64,000 bases of DNA from G965215055 sp965242685 (GTDB taxonomy: Bacteria; Pseudomonadota; Gammaproteobacteria; UBA4575): the NCBI GenBank assembly GCA_965242685.1, contig OZ251487.1:1550001-1614000 (forward strand), given 5' to 3'. The position numbers were made by a program, and so were the translations under genes. How positions within the stretch are numbered: position 1 is the first letter of the stretch; every line of letters starts with the position of its first letter. The notes below the pieces were generated by a model. The model did no database searches. It was given only the letters and a program-made list of their open reading frames with translations, and was not told the origin of the DNA. Shown here one piece after another: positions 35,993 to 43,895 of the stretch.

Positions 35993-36148
35993 TCACAGGG
36001 ATGTATCCTGAGGAAACCATTCCTTTTTCACCCTGACCTTTTCCGTTCTTCTTAACGCTTTATTTGTTTTGCGGTGCACGCCGCCTTTTGACAACAGCGG
36101 ATGGTTGTGCAACGGATTACGTCTACGCAGCGTTATCTTGTCGGCCAT
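35993..36148 (-). CDS. Small basic protein, 51 residues
   Basis: Reads MADKITLRRRNPLHNHPLL and continues into SKGGVHRKTNKALRRTEKV with a tail ending EWFPQDTSL. It is strongly basic, which suggests nucleic-acid or ribosome binding. A good ribosome-binding site (GAGGAAG, 6 bp before the ATG) supports it. The pattern HPLLxKGGVHxK looks familiar from small uncharacterised gammaproteobacterial proteins, but I cannot name a family. The rest of the stretch 35798-36223 shows no other gene. Confidence 0.55.
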   Translation of the reverse strand: MADKITLRRRNPLHNHPLLSKGGVHRKTNKALRRTEKVRVKKEWFPQDTSL

Positions 36149-36223
36149 TGCTTACTTCCTCAAAGCATTTGTTGTCGGCACGTCGCAAAGCGGCCGGACT
36201 TTATAATATTTGTTATGGTACGG

Positions 36224-36445
36224 CTAGGCCGCCTCGGCTTTGCTCAGTTTTTCGGCGTGTGCCTTGATGTACGGATAAAAACGGTTCGCGCGGTCTTCGT
36301 TCAGAAAGACCGATTGATTTGAACTTTTTATCGGTACTGGAAACTTGAACCCGCTTTCCGTGCGATACCACAGTTTGCCGGACAGAAAAAACATGAAACG
36401 CACGGTTTCATTGTCCTTCAGGATTTTATCCACTTCCATTATCAT
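36224..36445 (-). CDS. Small conserved hypothetical protein
   Basis: A 73-residue cytoplasmic protein (or 71 residues from ATG 36439). The centre reads MFFLSGKLWYRTESGFKFPVPIKSS and the end FLNEDRANRFYPYIKAHAEKL. The pattern of aromatic strands, then GFKFPVP, then an Ala/Glu helix matches small uncharacterised gammaproteobacterial proteins I have seen. ACGGGGAC precedes the start. A terminator (36504-36537) lies upstream, so it is expressed separately. Confidence 0.6.
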   Translation of the reverse strand: MIMEVDKILKDNETVRFMFFLSGKLWYRTESGFKFPVPIKSSNQSVFLNEDRANRFYPYIKAHAEKLSKAEAA

Positions 36446-36503
36446 GTCCCCGTTCTCTAAAAATTAAATTTCTCCCCTAGTTGGGCAAAGTCATTCATGC
36501 AAC

Positions 36504-36537
36504 AAAAAACCCCGTCGCTCACGCTCCCGGGGTTTTT
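36504..36537. terminator. Hairpin terminator
   Basis: AAAAAACCCCG pairs with CGGGGTTTTT around a 13-nt loop, with A- and T-runs on the two flanks, so it can work in both directions. A second small hairpin (GGAAGGT/ACCTTCC, 36546-36567) is next to it. Confidence 0.8.
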
Positions 36538-36868
36538 CAATGTTCGGAAGGTGAGCTATGACCTTCCATTAAAGGAAAGCCTCGCTACATGGTTTTTTTC
36601 ACCCACATTACGGAACGTGCCGCGGTAAACGCCCGCTTTGGTGGCGCGATGGCCAACCATGATTGCCAAAAATGTATATCGGCCTGTTGCATAAAAATAT
36701 TCATCAGCGATACATTATTATACCTTTTATAAATCCGGGCACAATATTCGTTAGAAAGTTTATTCATCAAAACTTGTTCAGTTGTTATATGATGGATACG
36801 GCACACACGTAACGGCTCTTGTCCTCTTTAAAACTGTAGTCTGAACACCTCCTCACACGCAACATCCG
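36538..36868. other. Gap before the glycerate kinase gene
   Basis: Apart from the small hairpin at 36546-36567, about 330 bp carry nothing I can support. Short frames on both strands (for example a 73-codon frame ending at 36585 on the minus strand) lack ribosome-binding sites and have odd composition. The stretch probably holds the promoter of the kinase gene. Confidence 0.4.
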
Positions 36869-38047
36869 GTGACCGGGCATAGCCTGAAAAAAATCGTCAT
36901 TGCTCCCGATTCGTTCAAGGGCAATCTTACCTCGTTGCAAGTTGCCTCGTGTCTTGAAAAAGGGATCAAACGAGTACTGCCCGAAGCGGAGTGTATCAAG
37001 ATACCGATGTCGGACGGGGGCGAAGGCACCGTCGAAGCCATGGTGGATGCCGCTCAAGGCAAGTTTATTGAAAAGCGTGTAAAGGGGCCTACGGGCAAAC
37101 CGGTTACCGCACGCTATGGTTGGTTGGCGGCCCGCAAAACCGCCGTTATTGAAATGGCGCAAGCTTCCGGTTTACCACTGCTGGATGACAGCGAAAAAAA
37201 TCCTTTGAAGACGACCACATATGGCACCGGCCAATTGATACTGGATGCGATAAAGCAGGGCGCAAAGACAATTATTATCGGGATTGGCGGTTCCGCGACC
37301 AATGATGGCGGTGCAGGCATGGCCCAAGCGCTTGGCGTGAGATTTCTGGACGCCGAAGGCAGAGAGATTAAAGAACTTGGTTGCGGAGAAATGCTGATTA
37401 AAATTGCCGCCATGGACATGCAGGCCCTTGATGAACGAGTGAACGATATCGATATCATAGTCGCCTGCGACGTAGAAAATCCTTTGTGCGGTAAAAAAGG
37501 TGCCGCCCACGTATTCGGCCCGCAAAAGGGTGCTACGCCGGAAATGGTAGCAACACTTGACGCCAACTTGGGGTACTTTGGCAAGCTGATAAAGCATCAG
37601 CTTGGCAAGGAAGTCAGTCGTGTATCCGGAGCGGGGGCCGCCGGCGGGTTGGGTGCGGGGCTGATGGCCTTTACCGGTGCACGATTGAAGAGCGGTATTG
37701 ATATCGTACTGGAAGCGACCGGTTTAGAACGGTGTATACAAGACGCCGATATCGTTATTACTGGAGAAGGGCGTGTAGACTTTCAAACCGCCTTTGGCAA
37801 GACCCCCGCGGGCGTCGCCAAGGCCGCAAAGAAACATAACGTGCCAGTCGTCGCTATCGGCGGCGCACTGACGGATGACGCCCGCAAGGTGTTTGAGTAT
37901 GGCATCGACAGCATGGCCAGCGCCGCCGTAAAAACCATGTCACTGGAAGAAGCGATGCGGGACGCGCGTACTCACCTGGCAAATGCCGCAGAACGTGTAA
38001 TTCGCACCGTTCTGATCGGGATGAAGATCGCCGCCAAAAACAGATAA
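36869..38047 (+). CDS. Glycerate kinase
   Basis: Phosphorylates D-glycerate using ATP (glycerate kinase type 1, GlxK/GarK family), feeding glyoxylate or glucarate breakdown into glycolysis. The family motifs KIVIAPDSFKGNLTS at the start, IPMSDGGEGTVEAM, IGIGGSATNDGGAGMAQALG, GAGAAGGLGAGLMAF and DIVITGEGRVDFQTAFGKTPAGVA are all intact. The start is taken as GTG 36869, as no ATG precedes the conserved core; the ribosome-binding site is weak. No glyoxylate genes are adjacent. 392 residues, about 10 more than usual. Confidence 0.92.
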   Translation: MTGHSLKKIVIAPDSFKGNLTSLQVASCLEKGIKRVLPEAECIKIPMSDGGEGTVEAMVDAAQGKFIEKRVKGPTGKPVTARYGWLAARKTAVIEMAQASGLPLLDDSEKNPLKTTTYGTGQLILDAIKQGAKTIIIGIGGSATNDGGAGMAQALGVRFLDAEGREIKELGCGEMLIKIAAMDMQALDERVNDIDIIVACDVENPLCGKKGAAHVFGPQKGATPEMVATLDANLGYFGKLIKHQLGKEVSRVSGAGAAGGLGAGLMAFTGARLKSGIDIVLEATGLERCIQDADIVITGEGRVDFQTAFGKTPAGVAKAAKKHNVPVVAIGGALTDDARKVFEYGIDSMASAAVKTMSLEEAMRDARTHLANAAERVIRTVLIGMKIAAKNR

Positions 38048-38110
38048 AGCCTTTTCATTGGCGTGTTGAAAGCCGACCCGGTCGGGGCAAGCCGATGTAA
38101 GAAACGGCAG

Positions 38111-38917
38111 TCACGGCATGATCTCGATAGGTATTCCGGCTTCGACAAAGCCCCAGATTTCGTCCATATCGTGATTATTGACCGCAATCGAGCCGTCCGT
38201 CCAATCCCACAAATTAAGCAGGCGCCAGGCCCAGGCAAAGCCGTTGGGCTGGCCATGGATTGTAACGGTGCCCTGCGCGTGCGGATTTTGCTTCAGATCT
38301 TCCCGGCTTGGGTAAGAAAGTCGTATCGTCTTGTAAAACCCGCCGTCTTCATCTTTGGCGTTCAGTATGTATTTTCCCTCCAGTGTGCGTTGGTCTCCTT
38401 CGGTTTGTTTGTGCCCGATGGGGTCGACGCCCAGGCGCACGCTATAAGTGCGGTATGTCTTGCCGTTTTTTATTAGATAGAGCTTACGTTCCTTTTTTTT
38501 GACGATTACGGCGTCGGCCTTGAGCAGATTAATCAGTGTAGAAACCTCTTTGCCGTTTACATAGACACGTTTTCCCCATTGCTCTCCACGGGCATTGAAG
38601 TATTTCCAGGTACCATGTTTTTTACCTTCCGCATACTCGCCGGAAATGTGCATGTACCCACCGTCCCAGGCTTGCCAGACGCCATGTTTTACCTCGTTTT
38701 TTGCACAGAAAACGGCGATCCCGAGTTTGCTCCAGACCTCGCGTTCCTCCATCGTGCCTGCATCGCATCGCAAGGCCACCCCGTCCAGGGCATGTTTGGT
38801 CTTGTTGTGCTCGTATTCCATCATCCAACCGATCCACAGGGGACTGGTGAGCAGCAACAACAGGGAAACCGTTATCAGTATCGCCATCGAGACGTTGAAA
38901 AACTTTTTTATCCGCAT
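38111..38917 (-). CDS. YkuD-domain protein with catalytic Cys replaced by Ser
   Basis: A 268-residue membrane-anchored protein. One N-terminal helix (about residues 10-30) is followed by a MORN/YwqK-like region (HGVWQAWDGG, GEYAEGKKHGTWKYF, residues 78-124) and a C-terminal L,D-transpeptidase (YkuD/YafK type) domain, residues 134-266. His221 in TVTIHGQPNG is present. The active-site loop reads DWTDGSIAVNNHDMDEIW: Ser243 (codon TCG) stands where YkuD enzymes have the catalytic Cys (DGCIAL). L,D-transpeptidases need that Cys to cross-link peptidoglycan or attach lipoproteins, so it is probably inactive as such, or works as a binding or regulatory protein. It is convergent with the glycerate kinase gene. 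Confidence 0.8.
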   Translation of the reverse strand: MRIKKFFNVSMAILITVSLLLLLTSPLWIGWMMEYEHNKTKHALDGVALRCDAGTMEEREVWSKLGIAVFCAKNEVKHGVWQAWDGGYMHISGEYAEGKKHGTWKYFNARGEQWGKRVYVNGKEVSTLINLLKADAVIVKKKERKLYLIKNGKTYRTYSVRLGVDPIGHKQTEGDQRTLEGKYILNAKDEDGGFYKTIRLSYPSREDLKQNPHAQGTVTIHGQPNGFAWAWRLLNLWDWTDGSIAVNNHDMDEIWGFVEAGIPIEIMP

Positions 38918-38994
38918 GGGAAACGTATTGTCATGGAGGGCGGGTTTGTTCTCGTTCCTATACCTTATGCCGTAAGGCCTTTATACGGTTTACT

Positions 38995-39171
38995 TTAAGT
39001 GTAACGCTTGATTGCGGCATCAATGATGAGAGTCAAGGCAATATAAATAACCAGAAAAACAAGTATTTCCACAAAGGCCGTTACCGACAGCATCCACAAT
39101 GCCCAGTTGAAAAGTTTGACGGCCAGAAATGCCGCGACCGCCGCAATCAGGCCGGGAACGTATTTAATCAT
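38995..39171 (-). CDS. Possible small membrane protein, 58 residues
   Basis: Reads MIKYVPGLIAAVAAFLAVK, then two hydrophobic stretches covering most of the chain (ALWMLSVTAFVEILVFLVIY region), ending DAAIKRYT. It would span the membrane twice. It starts 34 bp after the end of hsdS on the same strand. The ribosome-binding site is poor and no family is recognised, so the evidence is hydrophobic pattern and open frame only. Confidence 0.45.
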   Translation of the reverse strand: MIKYVPGLIAAVAAFLAVKLFNWALWMLSVTAFVEILVFLVIYIALTLIIDAAIKRYT

Positions 39172-39204
39172 CCAGTAATATTACCATGCGTCTTTCACCC
39201 TTCT

Positions 39205-40515
39205 CTACGCCTCTCGCAGGTCGAGTTTGCCGGTTACAACGGAGGAGATGAGGCACTGGCGGTATTCTTTCGTTAGAGAAATTTTGCTTTGGAGTTTCTC
39301 GATCAACAAGTCGATCTGCCCGATCTTCTTGTCAAGGTAACGGGAGATCAGTTTTTGTTCTTGGAGAGGGGGAATAGGAAAAACAAACCTTTCAAAAACA
39401 TTTTGATATAAATGCAAGATAGTTGACCCAGATGAATTGTAGCCAACAAAATCCGAAAAAATTGGTGATGAAATGACCCAATAAAAATACCTTTGTTGAT
39501 ACTGATTATTGATGGGTCTCGTTACAAAAATTCCGCTGTTTAATGTAGCTTTGTGAGGTAACTCAGTTACGTGAGCAACTTTACCTATTGATCCATCTTT
39601 CGTGATAAGAACATCATCATTCTGAAGAATTATGAATGGATCTTCTTCATATCTTTCTTGATCAACATGGTGGCAGTTAGACCAGTCAATTTTCCCTGAA
39701 ACGAAGTCAGTTCCAGTAACTAAGAAAGGACCCTCGTCCAGAAAATCTTCTGACCGAAGACCCTTCCATCCGATACGTCCCTTCACATAGGTGGCTCGAC
39801 CAACTCGATCACAATCCCAATATACTGGAACCCGACCAATCCACTCAACACCGCTGTCCTTCATCTCGACATTCGGATCGAGGCCCTTGGTGACGCACTG
39901 GTTGATCAATATCGTCCGTTTTTCTTTGAGAAGCTCAATTTTCTTTTCAATCTTCTCGATCAGCAAGTCGATCTGATCGGTCTTTTTGTCCAGGTATGCA
40001 ACCATCGCCGCTTGTTCGCTAAGAGGGGGAATGGGATACCGCATAGTACCAATGAACTGCCAATTCGCACGCGGCATCTTGGCACCAAATGTTGAGGCGT
40101 CAATCGCGTCAATAACCGGCTTTGAGCGAAGTAAATGTTCCAAATAGCGTGCAGTCATCACACCGTCAGAGGGACGTAGCACTAAAAACTCACTTACGCA
40201 AACTCCTGAACAATGCGGGCGAACGACTTTAGCTAAGTAAGGGCGCAGTTTGCAGAACAGCACATCGTCAGACTGAAACCGCTTTACTTGACTATCTAAA
40301 CTTGAGTCAATCCCAATTTCTTCATACTTTCCAGTCCAGCTTTCAACGTGCTCAAGGGCAAGGCAAAGATCACCGTTGTTGTGTCCTTTGGTTTGCTCCG
40401 AAACGTTTTCCACGTGCGTTTTCAACCGTCTGACTCCCCAATGTTCCGGGATGTCGCCGAGCCATTCGATGCCGGAAGGCTTGTAGTGGGGATAGGGTTT
40501 GAAGGGGTGGTTCAT
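39205..40515 (-). CDS. hsdS: Type I restriction-modification specificity subunit
   Basis: HsdS gives DNA sequence specificity to type I restriction-modification complexes. The 436-residue product has both target-recognition domains, each opening with a similar motif (GIEWLGDIPEHWGVRRL near the start; GVEWIGRVPVYWD near residue 220) and each closing with the conserved helical spacer IPPLSEQAAMVAYLDKKTDQIDLLIEKIEKKI or IPPLQEQKLISRYLDKKIGQIDLLIEKL. No hsdM or hsdR is adjacent: rho follows on one side and a small membrane frame on the other. It is either an orphan or works with subunits encoded elsewhere. Confidence 0.92.
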   Translation of the reverse strand: MNHPFKPYPHYKPSGIEWLGDIPEHWGVRRLKTHVENVSEQTKGHNNGDLCLALEHVESWTGKYEEIGIDSSLDSQVKRFQSDDVLFCKLRPYLAKVVRPHCSGVCVSEFLVLRPSDGVMTARYLEHLLRSKPVIDAIDASTFGAKMPRANWQFIGTMRYPIPPLSEQAAMVAYLDKKTDQIDLLIEKIEKKIELLKEKRTILINQCVTKGLDPNVEMKDSGVEWIGRVPVYWDCDRVGRATYVKGRIGWKGLRSEDFLDEGPFLVTGTDFVSGKIDWSNCHHVDQERYEEDPFIILQNDDVLITKDGSIGKVAHVTELPHKATLNSGIFVTRPINNQYQQRYFYWVISSPIFSDFVGYNSSGSTILHLYQNVFERFVFPIPPLQEQKLISRYLDKKIGQIDLLIEKLQSKISLTKEYRQCLISSVVTGKLDLREA

Positions 40516-40587
40516 GCCGTGTGGCTCGTTTCGCCCACAACATTATAACGATACGACGGCCGGCGCATGCACAATCGCCGTTGCAGG

Positions 40588-41844
40588 CTAACGCTTCATG
40601 GCGTCAAAGAATTCTTCGTTGACCTTGCTGGTTTGCATGCGTCCGAGCATGAGATCCATGGCTTCGACCTCGTCCATGGGATGTAGAAGCTTGCGTAGTA
40701 TCCAAATCTTTTGCAGTTCGTCCGGTTTGGTAATCAGTTCTTCGCGGCGCGTACCGGAACGATTGATGTTGATTGCCGGGAATACACGTTTTTCCGCTAT
40801 ACGGCGGTCCATGTGAATTTCCATGTTTCCGGTGCCTTTGAATTCCTCGTAAATGACTTCATCCATTTTTGACCCTGTATCGATCAACGCCGTGGCGACA
40901 ATTGTGAGGCTGCCGCCTTCTTCAATGTTGCGCGCCGCTCCAAAAAAGCGTTTCGGTCGTTGCAGTGCGTTGGCGTCAACGCCGCCCGTCAGGACTTTCC
41001 CGGAGGCGGGGACAACGGTGTTATAGGCCCGCGCCAGGCGCGTGATGGAATCAAGCAGGACCACTACGTCACGTTTGTGTTCCACCAACCGCTTGGCCTT
41101 TTCAACGACCATTTCGGCAACTTGCACGTGGCGGCTGGCGGGTTCATCAAATGTACTGGATACCACTTCGCCCTGCACCATGCGATCCATCTCGGTGACT
41201 TCTTCGGGACGCTCATCTATGAGTAATACGATCAGGTAGCATTCGGGATGGTTGGAGGTGATGCTTTGGGCAATGTTTTGTAGCATCAAGGTCTTGCCCG
41301 CTTTGGGAGGCGATACGATCAGGCCGCGCTGGCCCTTGCCGATGGGCGCACAGATGTCGATGATGCGGGCGGTGATGTCTTCGGTGCTGCCGTTGCCGCG
41401 CTCGAGTTTGAGACGCTCGTCCGGATGTAGGGGCGTTAGGTTTTCAAACAGGATTTTACGTTTTGTACTTTCGGGTTGATCAAAGTTGATCTGATCCACC
41501 TTGAGCATGGCAAAGTAGCGCTCACTGTCTTTGGGCGGGCGTATCCGGCCGGAAACGGTATCCCCGGTGCGAAGACCAAACCTGCGTATCTGGCTTGGCG
41601 ACATGTAGATGTCATCCGGCCCGGCGAGATAGGAACAATCGGCGGAGCGTAAAAAACCGAAACCGTCCTGCAGAATCTCCAGCACGCCGCCGCCTAAGAT
41701 GTCCTCGCCGTTTTTTGCGCGTGCCTTGAGAATTGAAAAGATGATGTCTTGTTTGCGCAGGCGGGCAAGGTTGTCAATCCCCTTCTCTGTCGCAATGTCA
41801 ATCAGTTCCGAGGCCGGTTTTTTCTTTAACTCAATTAAATCCAT
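40588..41844 (-). CDS. rho: Transcription termination factor Rho
   Basis: Hexameric RNA helicase that ends transcription. The 418-residue protein has the N-terminal helix bundle and RNA-binding cold-shock-like domain (GVLEILQDGFGFLRSADCSYLAGPDDIYMSPSQIRRFGLRTGD), the Walker A PPKAGKTLML, Walker B VVVLLDSITRLARAYN and the Q/R-loop ALIDTGSKMDEVIYEEFKGTGNMEI. Length and motifs are like E. coli Rho. Upstream on the same strand lies trxA. Confidence 0.97.
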   Translation of the reverse strand: MDLIELKKKPASELIDIATEKGIDNLARLRKQDIIFSILKARAKNGEDILGGGVLEILQDGFGFLRSADCSYLAGPDDIYMSPSQIRRFGLRTGDTVSGRIRPPKDSERYFAMLKVDQINFDQPESTKRKILFENLTPLHPDERLKLERGNGSTEDITARIIDICAPIGKGQRGLIVSPPKAGKTLMLQNIAQSITSNHPECYLIVLLIDERPEEVTEMDRMVQGEVVSSTFDEPASRHVQVAEMVVEKAKRLVEHKRDVVVLLDSITRLARAYNTVVPASGKVLTGGVDANALQRPKRFFGAARNIEEGGSLTIVATALIDTGSKMDEVIYEEFKGTGNMEIHMDRRIAEKRVFPAININRSGTRREELITKPDELQKIWILRKLLHPMDEVEAMDLMLGRMQTSKVNEEFFDAMKR

Positions 41845-42028
41845 AGCAGCTTTGGTTGTTTTATCGTTTACAAAGACACGTGCACGATCCCGCCGCGGCC
41901 GGAAAGGCGCTGTTTATTTAAGAAATTCAATACGGCTTTCAGCCGACGTAATCTGTAAGTTGTTTCTACTAACGAATAGTTTTGGTTATAAACGTGAAAG
42001 CACGCGTTATTTGCTAGCCAACCGTAAT

Positions 42029-42355
42029 TCAGATACTTTGATCAATAAACGCCGTCAACTGTGACTTTGACAATGCCCCTACCTTGGTGGCCGCAGCGTT
42101 GCCGTTCTTGAAAATTATCAGTGTAGGAATGCCGCGCACACCGTACTTCGGCGGTGTATCGGGGTTGTCGTCAACGTTCAGTTTAGTGACCTTTAGCCTG
42201 CCCTTGTATTCGCCGGCAACCTCATCCAGCAGTGGTGCAATCACCTTGCAAGGGCCACACCATTGCGCCCAATAATCAACCAAAACAGGCTGTTCACAGC
42301 GCAACACCTCTTGCTCAAAATTGTCATCCGTTACGTGACTGATATTTCCGCTCAC
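42029..42355 (-). CDS. trxA: Thioredoxin
   Basis: General protein disulfide reductase. The 108-residue product has the active site WCGPCK, preceded by VLVDYWAQ, and the cis-Pro motif RGIPTLIIFKNG. The GTG at 42355, giving MSGNISHVTDDNFEQEV, matches the standard thioredoxin start and length; an in-frame TTG nine codons upstream is less likely. The trxA-rho order is common in gammaproteobacteria. Confidence 0.94.
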   Translation of the reverse strand: MSGNISHVTDDNFEQEVLRCEQPVLVDYWAQWCGPCKVIAPLLDEVAGEYKGRLKVTKLNVDDNPDTPPKYGVRGIPTLIIFKNGNAAATKVGALSKSQLTAFIDQSI

Positions 42356-42582
42356 TTTACTGCTTACCCCAACATACTTCAAAAATTAAAGCGTGTACCG
42401 GAACCGGCAATTTATAAAGGCACCTACCCGAACGTTCACATTTGCAGGAACGTCCGGCAACCAAGGAAATCAATGCAGCATGACTGCTTCTCACCTATTT
42501 TTATACATTCTTATTATAATTACAAGCCTGCAAGAGAAATAGAGCTATATTTAACGTCGCACATGATTTCAGAGGTCTAATC

Positions 42583-43749
42583 ATGGAAGTATACCTGGTG
42601 GGCGGGGCCGTGCGTGACGAGTTGTTGGGGTTGACCGTCGCCGAGCGGGATTGGGTCGTAGTGGGCGCCGGTGCCGAAGAGCTGCTTGCACGGGGATATA
42701 AGCCGGTGGGAAAGGGCTTTCCGGTGTTTTTGCACCCGCACAGCAAAGAGGAATATGCCCTTGCCCGTACCGAACGGAAAAAAGGGCGCGGGTATCACGG
42801 TTTTCAAATTTACGCCTCGCCGAAGGTAAGTCTGGAAGAAGACTTGCTGCGCCGCGACTTGACCATCAACGCGATGGCAAAGAACGAATCCGGGGAGATC
42901 ATCGACCCTTACGGCGGACGACGAGACCTGCGAGATAAACGGTTGCGGCACGTCTCCGATGCGTTTACCGAAGACCCGCTTCGCGTCTTGCGCGTCGCCC
43001 GTTTTGCGGCAAGGTTCGCGTCGTTGGGGTTCACGATAGCCGATGAAACCTTGCAGCTCATGCGCCGCGTGACAGAGACGGGAGAATTGGCGGAATTGAC
43101 ACCGGAGCGCATCTGGCAGGAAACCGAGAACGCCTTGGCGACCGCGTCACCCGGTGAATTTTTCACCGTGCTGCACGCCGTACATGCGCTAACACAAACG
43201 CATCCCGTCATTGGTGAACGGTTGATGGATGAACGCGCGCGCGATCGGGGTTTAACCTGCCTGAACGACGGCGTGAAACGGCTGCCGCCACACGCCCGTT
43301 TTGCGGCCTTCATCGGCGGGCTTTACTTTGAGAACGGACAAGACCGGGGAGGCCGCGAACGCGCTCGTCACGCCGTGCGCGATTTAACCAGACAACTGCG
43401 CCTGCCGAAGGCCTGCAAAGAATTGCTTATCCTTACCGTAACGCTGCAACGTCCGTGTCATCGAGCCTTCGACCTGGACGAACGGCAACTCCTGGAGCTG
43501 TTACACGAACTGGATGCCCGTCGCCGCCCCGAGCGCCTTGCAACGCTGCTGGATATATTTTCTACGGTCTATCGATCCGTGACCAGCAACAACGAATACT
43601 CGCAAGCCGATTGGCTGCGACGTGCGGCAAAAGCCGTCGCCGACGTGAATGCGACAGAATGGCAAGGTTTGAACGGTGAAGAACTGGCCGGTAACCTAAA
43701 GCAAGCACAGTTGAAACGGCTTGCTGAATTTATTAAAGAAAAAACGTAG
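42583..43749 (+). CDS. cca: CCA tRNA nucleotidyltransferase
   Basis: Adds or repairs the 3' CCA of tRNAs. Nucleotidyltransferase motifs are intact: VGGAVRDELLGL (7-12 GGAVRD), ERDWVVVGAG with acidic residues at 21 and 23, and RRDLTINAMA, then DPYGGRRDLRDKRLRH and the tRNA-binding EDPLRVLRVARFAARF. The 388 residues include the region where E. coli Cca has an HD phosphohydrolase domain, but the HD signature (E. coli CHDLGKG) is replaced by IGGLYFE, so that activity is probably missing. Divergent from trxA. Confidence 0.94.
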   Translation: MEVYLVGGAVRDELLGLTVAERDWVVVGAGAEELLARGYKPVGKGFPVFLHPHSKEEYALARTERKKGRGYHGFQIYASPKVSLEEDLLRRDLTINAMAKNESGEIIDPYGGRRDLRDKRLRHVSDAFTEDPLRVLRVARFAARFASLGFTIADETLQLMRRVTETGELAELTPERIWQETENALATASPGEFFTVLHAVHALTQTHPVIGERLMDERARDRGLTCLNDGVKRLPPHARFAAFIGGLYFENGQDRGGRERARHAVRDLTRQLRLPKACKELLILTVTLQRPCHRAFDLDERQLLELLHELDARRRPERLATLLDIFSTVYRSVTSNNEYSQADWLRRAAKAVADVNATEWQGLNGEELAGNLKQAQLKRLAEFIKEKT

Positions 43750-43861
43750 AGAAGGATAAAAGAGCATCCTGTAAACATGTTTGTTTTGCGATTTTTCCAG
43801 CAATACACCGCCTGTTTTCTTTCTATCAGCGGTACCGTATTTATACCAATAAGTTGTGGCG

Positions 43862-43867
43862 TATAAT
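43862..43867 (+). promoter_or_regulatory. -10-like box before the restriction-modification pair
   Basis: TATAAT lies 29 bp before the ATG at 43896. A clear -35 is missing, so this is only a candidate promoter; the short leader would fit. Confidence 0.4.
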
Positions 43868-43895
43868 TTCCAAACGAATAAATTTGAAAACGCTG

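Noticed and set aside
36585..36806. A 73-codon minus-strand frame upstream of the terminator, and a 34-codon frame overlapping it.
   Set aside because: No ribosome-binding site and no familiar pattern; the choice between frames is arbitrary.
42583..43749. Loss of a catalytic acid in Cca (Glu21 where E. coli has Asp).
   Set aside because: ERDW in place of DRDW appears to be a normal variant in gammaproteobacterial Cca and keeps the acidic charge.
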